DNA of 40,975 nucleotides. It comes from an uncultured Saprospiraceae bacterium. GTDB taxonomy: Bacteria > Bacteroidota > Bacteroidia > Chitinophagales > Saprospiraceae. The stretch covers positions 1 to 40,975 of the forward strand of contig CALISO010000108.1 of the NCBI GenBank assembly GCA_938041445.1, read 5' to 3'. Each line of letters begins with the position of its first letter. The stretch's first letter is position 1. The position numbers and the translations under genes were made by a program. A model generated the notes under the pieces. It ran no database searches. It was given only the letters and a program-made list of their open reading frames with translations, and was not told where the DNA came from. Shown piece after piece: positions 1 through 6,148 of the stretch.

Positions 1-303
1 CTTGATTTTGCAGGCGAGTCCTATAGACAGATTGATTTTGATTGGTCTTGGCCTAAATCTGCCTTCTCAAAAACTTGTATTGTAACAGATGTAGGCTATC
101 AATGCAAGGGTGCATTCTCACTTTCTTACCTAAAATCAATAGGATTAATTCAAAATAATCAGCTAAACATTGGTGTCTTCAGAGCTGACTATCATAGTGC
201 TACAGATAGTCAAGATGTCACCTGGATAACCGTTAAAGACCCAGATGTATCCAATCCTGACTTTCACATTTATTCAGCATTCTTTTGGTATTCACTTAAA
301 TAG
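1..303 (+). CDS. C-terminal part of a CBM9-like (DOMON-fold) carbohydrate-binding protein
   Basis: The window opens inside a reading frame that runs in frame 1 to a TAG at 301-303, leaving about 100 residues. They end with the pattern W-x-T-V-K-D-P followed by N-P-D-F-H and a short hydrophobic strand. In Bacteroidota this is the usual end of the carbohydrate-family-9-like binding domain, in secreted proteins that bind sugars or are attached to glycoside hydrolases. The rest of the protein, including any signal peptide or catalytic domain, lies outside the window, so substrate and full function cannot be told. No terminator is visible after the stop; the next gene starts 58 nt downstream behind its own -7 element. 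The family call is by pattern recognition and moderately sure. Confidence 0.6.
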   Translation, partial: LDFAGESYRQIDFDWSWPKSAFSKTCIVTDVGYQCKGAFSLSYLKSIGLIQNNQLNIGVFRADYHSATDSQDVTWITVKDPDVSNPDFHIYSAFFWYSLK

Positions 304-328
304 ACGATTCTAGTTCTGATTGCCGTTG

Positions 329-336
329 TATATTTG
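329..336 (+). promoter_or_regulatory. Bacteroidota-type -7 promoter element upstream of the DUF6438 lipoprotein gene
   Basis: TATATTTG matches the TAnnTTTG consensus for the primary sigma factor of Bacteroidota and lies 24 nt before the ATG, giving a short leader. The -33 region is weak: no clear TTTG at 19-21 nt spacing. Confidence 0.4.
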
Positions 337-360
337 ACCTTCAATATTTAATTATTCATA

Positions 361-1110
361 ATGAGACCATTCACAACTATCGCGATATTTTTTACGGCAA
401 GTCTTTTGGTACTGTCATCTTGTAAGACTAAGCAACCGACGACTGCAACGAGTTCTGCCCAAGGAGAGGAACTGTACCTTTTATCTAAAGGACCTTGCTT
501 TGGTAGATGTCCTGTATTTAGTATGACTGTCTATGATAACGGCCTAGTCAAATACAAGGGAACGAACTTTACAAAAATGCTAGGTACATACGAAAAGATC
601 ATCACTGCAGAAGAATTAACACAACTTGCTGAGCTTTTTGAAGCAAGCGACTTTGCTGCGTACTCAGAAAATTATGAATCATTATTACCAGATCTTCCAT
701 TAGTCAAAGTTGGCTATGCTATGGGTGACTCTATGCGCATAGTTATGGGAAAAGAAACTAGGCCGGCAAGTCTAATGACACTACAAAATGCCTTAGATAA
801 TATCGCTAATCAAGATGGGTGGACACTGATAGAACCATTGCAAGTTGATGAAGAACCTGTAGAGATGGTCGAAGATAATCTTGATAAGTCACAAATCATT
901 ATCAAGCACAAAGCAGGTACTCAAGTCCCTATGTGGTTCAATGATGCAAGAGAGGCATATGGTATAAGAATCATAGATCAAGTTGCAGATCAAAAAGGAG
1001 CTTGGCAAATTTCTTATACAACATCCAAGTTTTCACCTGAAGAAGTAATGGAAGCATTACAAAGCGACCCGGCTATAATAAGTGCAGAGTTTTTGAAGGT
1101 GAATAAGTAG
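361..1110 (+). CDS. DUF6438 domain lipoprotein
   Basis: A 249-residue exported protein of unknown function. Residues 1-20 form a lipoprotein signal peptide and the lipobox LSSC puts the lipidated Cys at 21, so the mature protein is probably anchored in the outer or inner membrane on the periplasmic side. Residues about 38-150 carry the DUF6438 hallmark GPCFGRCPVFS followed by Y-D-N-G, with Cys46 and Cys50 in a C-x3-C arrangement. Residues 170-249 form a second small alpha/beta region joined by an acidic linker (EPVEMVEDN). The ATG at 361 is the only start that leaves a complete signal peptide. It stands alone: upstream lies the end of a CBM9-like gene, and downstream an opposing microprotein gene. 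No enzymatic function can be given. Confidence 0.75.
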   Translation: MRPFTTIAIFFTASLLVLSSCKTKQPTTATSSAQGEELYLLSKGPCFGRCPVFSMTVYDNGLVKYKGTNFTKMLGTYEKIITAEELTQLAELFEASDFAAYSENYESLLPDLPLVKVGYAMGDSMRIVMGKETRPASLMTLQNALDNIANQDGWTLIEPLQVDEEPVEMVEDNLDKSQIIIKHKAGTQVPMWFNDAREAYGIRIIDQVADQKGAWQISYTTSKFSPEEVMEALQSDPAIISAEFLKVNK

Positions 1111-1172
1111 ACATTATTGAAAGTGTAGACCCTATCTCATATAATTATTAGAAGATAAATTATTCCATCGTA

Positions 1173-1340
1173 TTATAGATTACCAATCACTTTTTGTTGT
1201 TGGACGAGTTTTACTTTTTTATCAGTGAAATAGATAATACCTCCAATTCCTACTAGCACTGTAATTTTTGTCAAAATTGATAAACCACCTTTGACTGCTT
1301 GAAGCCCAATTTGAAGTTCTTGCTTTTCTTGGAAGTCCAT
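1173..1340 (-). CDS. 55-residue single-helix membrane microprotein
   Basis: A complete small frame from ATG (1340-1338) to TAA (1175-1173). The peptide starts MDFQEKQELQIGLQ, has one hydrophobic stretch at about residues 20-39 (SILTKITVLVGIGGIIYF), and ends in a basic, Gln-rich tail. It therefore looks like a single-pass inner-membrane peptide with both ends charged. It lies 67 nt downstream of the hppD stop on the same strand and may be co-transcribed with it. A purine-rich AAAAGGG stretch lies about 10 nt upstream of the ATG. It fills what would otherwise be an empty gap of about 300 nt. No family is recognised; whether it is translated is an inference from codon structure and length. Confidence 0.5.
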   Translation of the reverse strand: MDFQEKQELQIGLQAVKGGLSILTKITVLVGIGGIIYFTDKKVKLVQQQKVIGNL

Positions 1341-1407
1341 ATTTTCAACCCTTTTAACTATTGATCAAAAGATTCTAGCCTATAAGCTACATTCTATGTC
1401 TTAGAGA

Positions 1408-2541
1408 CTACAAAGTACCTCTCAACTCCTGCTCTCTTTCAATCGCTTCAAACAATGCCTTGAAATTACCTTTACCGAAAGATTGAGCTCCTTTACGTTG
1501 GATGATTTCAAAAAACATCGTTGGTCGAGGCTCTATAGGCTTAGTGAATATCTGGAGAAGATATCCTTCATCATCGCGATCAACAAGAATACCTAATTCT
1601 CTGAGAGGAGCAATATCTTCATCTATTTCCCCTACTCTATCAGTAACAACGTCATAGTATGTGTCAGGTACTCTTAGAAACTCTATCCCTCTTGATCTAA
1701 GTTCTTTGACTGTACTGATGATATCATCAGTAGCTACAGCTATGTGCTGAACACCTGCATCTTCATAGAACTCCAAATACTCATCTATCTGAGATTTCTT
1801 TTTTCCTTCAGCTGGCTCGTTGATTGGAAATTTGATACGACCATTTCCATTACTCATTACCTTACTCATCAAGGCAGTATATTCTGTAGAAATATCATTG
1901 TCATCAAATGATAGGATATTCGCAAATCCCATAACATCTTCATAAAAAGATACCCAATGATTCATCTTTCCAAGTTCTACATTGCCAACCATATGGTCAA
2001 CATACTTAAGGCCCACAGATGTTGGATTGAAGTAAGGAGTTTCCCACTTTCTATAGTTGGGTAGGAAGTCTCCATTGTAATCTTTTCGTTCTACAAACAC
2101 GTGTACAGTTTCACCATAAGTGTAGATTCCAGATCGTACAACCTTCCCATCTTCATCAGATTCCGTAATGGGCTCCATATAAGATTTAGCACCACGATCC
2201 ATTGCATTATGATAAGCAGCTGTTGCATCGTCGACCCATAATGCTATCACCTTGACTCCATCACCGTGTTTATCAATGTGCTTGCCAATATCGGTACCAC
2301 TTTTCAATGGCGATGTCAGTATTAATTTGATTTTATCTTGTACTACAACATAGCTCTCCCGATCTCTCAATCCCGTCTCTAGTCCTGCATAAGCATATGA
2401 TTGAAAACCAAATGCAGACATATAGAAATGGGCTGCTTGCTTAGAGTTTCCAACATATAGCTCTAGATAATCAGTCCCATTAAGAGGCATAAAATCTTTA
2501 GCAGTGTCATATAGTTTAGGCAAATTTAGAGTGGATTCCAT
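1408..2541 (-). CDS. hppD: 4-hydroxyphenylpyruvate dioxygenase
   Basis: A cytoplasmic non-heme Fe(II) enzyme that converts 4-hydroxyphenylpyruvate plus O2 to homogentisate and CO2, the second step of tyrosine breakdown. The 377 residues have the usual length and the two vicinal-oxygen-chelate domains (about 20-155 and 175-350). The iron-binding triad is visible: His183 in VDHMVGNV, His266 in QHIAVATDD and Glu345 in FFEIIQRKG. The C-terminal segment QSFGKGNFKALFEAIEREQ is the conserved lid helix of the family. Other tyrosine-degradation genes (homogentisate dioxygenase, fumarylacetoacetase) are not in the window. The gene is followed 67 nt later by a microprotein frame and its upstream neighbour is tRNA-Arg on the opposite strand. 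Confidence 0.95.
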   Translation of the reverse strand: MESTLNLPKLYDTAKDFMPLNGTDYLELYVGNSKQAAHFYMSAFGFQSYAYAGLETGLRDRESYVVVQDKIKLILTSPLKSGTDIGKHIDKHGDGVKVIALWVDDATAAYHNAMDRGAKSYMEPITESDEDGKVVRSGIYTYGETVHVFVERKDYNGDFLPNYRKWETPYFNPTSVGLKYVDHMVGNVELGKMNHWVSFYEDVMGFANILSFDDNDISTEYTALMSKVMSNGNGRIKFPINEPAEGKKKSQIDEYLEFYEDAGVQHIAVATDDIISTVKELRSRGIEFLRVPDTYYDVVTDRVGEIDEDIAPLRELGILVDRDDEGYLLQIFTKPIEPRPTMFFEIIQRKGAQSFGKGNFKALFEAIEREQELRGTL

Positions 2542-2647
2542 AGTACTTCAATAATTTAGTTGTTATGACAATAAAGTTAGATAAATTATATCAAATCTGA
2601 CCTAAGAATTATGAATCTTGTAAAAAGTAATTAATGCATTCAATCTG

Positions 2648-2678
2648 ACTGTAAATGGCAAAAGGATGATTACTTTTG
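2648..2678 (+). promoter_or_regulatory. promoter of tRNA-Arg
   Basis: ACTG (2648-2651), exactly 19 nt of spacer, then TACTTTTG (2671-2678): a near-consensus Bacteroidota housekeeping promoter (TTTG-N19-TAnnTTTG). The expected start of transcription is about 4 nt before the tRNA acceptor stem, so there is almost no 5' leader to remove. Confidence 0.65.
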
Positions 2679-2687
2679 TGTCATACT

Positions 2688-2761
2688 GGCTACGTAGTTC
2701 AACTGGATAGAATATCAGATTTCGGCTCTGAGGGTTGAGGGTTCGAATCCTTCCGTGGTCA
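2688..2761 (+). tRNA. tRNA-Arg, anticodon TCG
   Basis: The 74 nt fold into a full cloverleaf by hand. The acceptor arms GGCTACG and CGTGGTC pair with two G-T wobbles; the D arm is GTTC/GAAT; the anticodon stem is TCAGA/TCTGA with loop TTTCGGC; the variable loop has 5 nt; and the T arm is GAGGG/CCTTC around TTCGAAT. The anticodon TCG (2722-2724) reads CGA and related arginine codons. The discriminator base is A and the CCA tail is not encoded. A housekeeping promoter lies directly upstream and an intrinsic terminator begins 10 nt downstream, so it is a single-gene transcription unit. Confidence 0.95.
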
Positions 2762-2770
2762 CTGAGAAAT

Positions 2771-2799
2771 AAAAAAGGAGTCATAGCGACTCCTTTTTT
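2771..2799 (+). terminator. intrinsic terminator of tRNA-Arg
   Basis: A perfect 12-bp stem (2771-2782 with 2788-2799) around the loop ATAGC, with the core GGAGTC/GACTCC and flanking A and T runs. The T run on the plus side makes it a terminator for the tRNA; the A run lets it also act on the minus strand. Confidence 0.85.
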
Positions 2800-2858
2800 G
2801 TTTTCTATGTTCATCTAAGTAGTCATCACTTACGACTACTTATCCAATGTTGAATTTC

Positions 2859-4082
2859 TTACTTATAAAGAAGGTACTTACTACGAGTGTCCATAAACTT
2901 ATTCAACTCATCTGCCCAATCCGCCGCTACGGCATTGAGATCAGTACCAGCACTAATGCCATTTCGGATAACTTCTGAACCCGCAAGTTTTTCGAAGAAG
3001 TTATTATCATTAAAGTACTTAGCATTGACTGCTTTCGTTGATCTTGAAAACTCCCACAAATAGGTGAAATCAAGTTGCTTATCTATAATCTCTTGCATAG
3101 AAAGTCTAGTCAAGTCTTTGCCAAAGCAAAAGATATTCTCATGCTTAGGGGACTTACTGCCATATCCACTCTTAGGAACAAAGCTATCCTCATATTGTGT
3201 CAATTTAGGATGACCTATTTGTTGGAATGGCTTAGTAGTACCTCTACCTACAGATATCGTCGTTCCTTCAAATAAACATAATGATGGATAGAGTAAAACC
3301 GCTCGATGATTGGGTAAGTTCGGTGAAGGTGCTATTGGCAATTCAAAGGTTTGATGATGATTGTATGTTGGACAACTCACCACAGACAAATCGCATTGAA
3401 CACCATTTGCAAGCCAACCTTCACCATTAATCATCTGACCATACTCTCCTATCGTCATTCCAGTAACAATCGGTACAGGATGCAATCCTACAAAACTCTC
3501 ATACTTAGTATCTAATATTGGGCCGGCCGTATAGAATCCATTAGGGTTTGGTCGGTCAAGAACAATAACAGGTATATTATTTTCTGCAGCAGCTTCCATC
3601 ACATAATGTAATGTAGAGAGATAGGTATAAAATCTCACCCCTACATCTTGTAAGTCAAACACTACAACATCAAGATTATCAAATTGTGTTCTTGAAGGTT
3701 TTTTGTTTTTACCGTATAAGCTATAGATTGGTAACCCTGTCTTCTCATCAACCGCTGAATCGATCTTTTCTCCAGCATCTGCATCACCTCTAAAACCATG
3801 CTCAGGAGCAAATATGGCTTTCACGTTGACACTTTTACTCATCAAGACATCTACAAGGTGGGTTCCGTTAATTTCACTTGCCTTATTGACAACAAGACCT
3901 ACATTCTTGCCTTCTAGACCAGGCACATAACGATTAAATTGTTGAGCTCCAGGTGCGGGATAATCGACAATGGTAACAACGTCCTCAACAGTTGTATTAA
4001 TAACTGATTGAACAGATTGACTCTGACTACAGGCTGATAAAACACCTATTAAACAGATGGTATTGAATAATATACGTATCAT
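2859..4082 (-). CDS. namZ: NamZ-type exo-beta-N-acetylmuramidase lipoprotein (DUF1343)
   Basis: Members of the DUF1343/NamZ family remove MurNAc from the non-reducing end of peptidoglycan fragments and serve in cell-wall turnover and recycling. The 407 residues begin with a lipoprotein signal peptide with the lipobox LSAC (Cys18), so it acts on the periplasmic side. Visible family blocks are NVGLVVNKASEINGTHLVDVL-like residues 60-80, the FAPEHGFRG motif at 91-99 (Glu94/His95 in the putative active site), TGLPIYSLYG at about 115-124, FDLQDVGVRFYTY, and LDRPNPNG. The C-terminal half holds the family's second domain with SVGRGTT. It stands alone between the tRNA and the divergently transcribed nuclease gene. 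The family call is sure; the lytic activity of this copy is inferred. Confidence 0.88.
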   Translation of the reverse strand: MIRILFNTICLIGVLSACSQSQSVQSVINTTVEDVVTIVDYPAPGAQQFNRYVPGLEGKNVGLVVNKASEINGTHLVDVLMSKSVNVKAIFAPEHGFRGDADAGEKIDSAVDEKTGLPIYSLYGKNKKPSRTQFDNLDVVVFDLQDVGVRFYTYLSTLHYVMEAAAENNIPVIVLDRPNPNGFYTAGPILDTKYESFVGLHPVPIVTGMTIGEYGQMINGEGWLANGVQCDLSVVSCPTYNHHQTFELPIAPSPNLPNHRAVLLYPSLCLFEGTTISVGRGTTKPFQQIGHPKLTQYEDSFVPKSGYGSKSPKHENIFCFGKDLTRLSMQEIIDKQLDFTYLWEFSRSTKAVNAKYFNDNNFFEKLAGSEVIRNGISAGTDLNAVAADWADELNKFMDTRSKYLLYK

Positions 4083-4205
4083 AAATTATTTCTATATCAG
4101 CAAATGTAGTGGATATACATACGATGTACAATGAATCAGTTGATAATATTGAGTTAATGTCTATGGTCAGTTGGTTTTATTAATAGTATAGTCGACTTAA
4201 GATTG

Positions 4206-4213
4206 TAATTTTG
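4206..4213 (+). promoter_or_regulatory. -7 element very close to the start codon of the exonuclease/GIY-YIG gene
   Basis: TAATTTTG matches TAnnTTTG and ends only 4 nt before the ATG at 4218. Transcription from it would start at or within a few bases of the start codon, so the mRNA would be leaderless or nearly so. The -33 box is not obvious. Confidence 0.4.
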
Positions 4214-4217
4214 CTCT

Positions 4218-5618
4218 ATGTCTTCTCAAAAATATGCTGTCATTGATGTAGAGACGACGGGAGGAATGGCTCGTCGTGATAAGATCACCGAAATCGGGAT
4301 CGTCTGCTTTGACGGAGAAAAGATTATTAACCAATACTCAACTCTTATAAATCCAGAACGGAGTATCCCACCCAATATCACAAGAATCACTGGGATTACA
4401 AATGATATGGTCGCTGATGCACCAAAGTTTTATGAAGTTGCAAAAGAGATTATTGAAATGACTGAAGGCTGCATCTTCGTGGCTCATAATGTCAGATTTG
4501 ATTATCAATTTATTCAAAATGAATTTAAAAGTTTAGGATTCACATTTACCAGAAGAAAGTTATGCACAGTTGTCCTATCCAAAAAGGCGTTTCCAGAGTT
4601 AAAATCATATTCACTAGGGAAGCTCATCAAAGAATTTGATATCAAAGTAAAGGATAGACATAGAGCCTTAGATGATGCGATCGCTTGTGCACAAGTGTTA
4701 AAGTTATCAATGGCGAAGTTTGATACTAAGAAAGGCATCAATAAGTTTATCTCTGACACAATCAAGGAAACTAAACTTCCTCGCAACCTTAATATTGAAG
4801 AGGTGAACAAGCTCCCTAATACTTGTGGAGTCTACTACTTCAGAGATACTGATGGTAACATAGTCTACATTGGCAAGTCTATTGATATCCAAAAACGAAT
4901 CAAGCAACACTTTAGTAAAAAAGGTAGAAAGGGAGATAGACTATTCAGAGAAGTTGCATACATAGATTATACGGAGACAGGAAGTGAACTGCTCTCTCTC
5001 TTGTTAGAATCTGAGGAAATCAAAAATCATCTTCCTTCGATCAATGTTTCACAGAAAACAGTCTCTTATCCATACACCATTACCAAGAAGATTGAAGTGG
5101 ATGGCTATACACAATTGGGCATACATAAAAAGGGAGAACTTGCGCCGCCAGACTTGGATCAATATGGCAATTTTGGATCAAGAGAATCTATAAAATCTAG
5201 ATTAGGACAGCTAACTTATCACTTTAGCTTATGCAAAAAACTTTGTGGGCTAGAGCCAAAAGCCAAAGAAGCTTGCTTTGACTATAGTACTGGCAAATGT
5301 GATGGTGCTTGTATAGGTGAAGTAAGCCAAGATGAATACAATGATAGAGTAGATCTTGCACTGCACACACTAGATAACTTCTGGTTAGAAAATGCCGTCA
5401 TCATCGAATACACTCACATACCTCACGAAAAGGTCATTTTCTCTATCAGGGAAGGCATCTATGTTGGGTACAGTGTATTTCCTCATGATAGAGAACCTAG
5501 CACCCTAGAGTACTTGATTGACAATCCTGATACTCCATCCACCTATAGCCCAGAAAAGCAGACAATCTTACAACATTATATACTCACTAAGCCACAAACA
5601 CAAGTTATAGAATTATGA
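4218..5618 (+). CDS. DEDDh exonuclease fused to a UvrC/Cho-like GIY-YIG endonuclease
   Basis: A 466-residue two-nuclease protein, probably for DNA repair. Residues 1-170 are a DnaQ/epsilon-type 3'-5' exonuclease with all DEDDh residues: Asp10 and Glu12 in VIDVETTGG, Asp95 in HNVRFDYQF, and His148 and Asp153 in DRHRALDD. Residues about 196-280 are a GIY-YIG domain (GVYYF at 204-208, VYIGKS at 216-221, Arg227, metal-binding Glu264 in LLLESEEIK) like the N-terminal incision module of UvrC and Cho. After it comes a cysteine set, Cys339, 343, 353, 361 and 365, placed like those of UvrC and Cho. The UvrB-binding and RNase-H-like modules of full UvrC are absent. The stop overlaps the next start by 4 nt (ATGA), so the two are translationally coupled. 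This fusion is common in Bacteroidota; its exact damage substrate is not known to me. Confidence 0.85.
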   Translation: MSSQKYAVIDVETTGGMARRDKITEIGIVCFDGEKIINQYSTLINPERSIPPNITRITGITNDMVADAPKFYEVAKEIIEMTEGCIFVAHNVRFDYQFIQNEFKSLGFTFTRRKLCTVVLSKKAFPELKSYSLGKLIKEFDIKVKDRHRALDDAIACAQVLKLSMAKFDTKKGINKFISDTIKETKLPRNLNIEEVNKLPNTCGVYYFRDTDGNIVYIGKSIDIQKRIKQHFSKKGRKGDRLFREVAYIDYTETGSELLSLLLESEEIKNHLPSINVSQKTVSYPYTITKKIEVDGYTQLGIHKKGELAPPDLDQYGNFGSRESIKSRLGQLTYHFSLCKKLCGLEPKAKEACFDYSTGKCDGACIGEVSQDEYNDRVDLALHTLDNFWLENAVIIEYTHIPHEKVIFSIREGIYVGYSVFPHDREPSTLEYLIDNPDTPSTYSPEKQTILQHYILTKPQTQVIEL

Positions 5619-6148
5619 GTGAAATAGATAAATTAAGATTTCCAATAGGCTATTGGAAAAAACAGGACACTTATACCAAATTCGAAATTGAGAAGAATAT
5701 CAAAGTTCTAGAAGATGTACCAAGAAGTCTTGGTGATATCGTCTCAGGAATTTCTGAAGCGGAAGAAAACTTGACTTATCGCAAAGACAGTTGGACAGTA
5801 AAAGAAGTAGTCAATCATCTAGTCGATAGCCATATGAATAGCTACATCAGATTCAAACTTGGAGCAACTGAGAAGTCTCCTACGATTAAAACTTATGATG
5901 AGAATCTGTGGGCATTAACTAATGATTACAATGCTATATCTACAAAAGACTGTGTTTTGACATTGCGACTTATTCATAACCGAATGATTGCTTTATTTAC
6001 TAATTGGACTCAAGAAGATTGGGATAAAGATTTCTATCATCCAGGAAGAGATGAAATAACTAATATGGCTCAAAATCTTGGATTATATGCTTGGCATAGT
6101 GAACATCACTTAACCCATGTCAAGATTGCTTTGGAATACGATAACTAA
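5615..6148 (+). CDS. DinB/YfiT-like metal-binding protein
   Basis: A 177-residue four-helix-bundle protein of the DinB superfamily, YfiT branch, whose members bind a divalent metal through three histidines and include thiol S-transferases such as the bacillithiol enzyme of Firmicutes. The ligands can be placed: His68 in VVNHLVDSH, and His161 and His165 in AWHSEHHLTH. The N-terminal FPIGYW and the segment KSPTIKTYDENLWA are typical of the YfiT group. The ATG lies inside the end of the upstream exonuclease gene (ATGA overlap), so the pair is one operon. The stop TAA at 6146-6148 directly touches the stop of the opposing SLBB gene, leaving no room for a terminator between them. Substrate unknown; Bacteroidota are not firmly known to use bacillithiol in all lineages. 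Confidence 0.8.
   Translation: MSEIDKLRFPIGYWKKQDTYTKFEIEKNIKVLEDVPRSLGDIVSGISEAEENLTYRKDSWTVKEVVNHLVDSHMNSYIRFKLGATEKSPTIKTYDENLWALTNDYNAISTKDCVLTLRLIHNRMIALFTNWTQEDWDKDFYHPGRDEITNMAQNLGLYAWHSEHHLTHVKIALEYDN

Noticed and set aside
2602-2814. 70-codon minus-strand frame
   Set aside because: It lies antisense to a complete tRNA gene and its terminator; its codons are explained by the tRNA.
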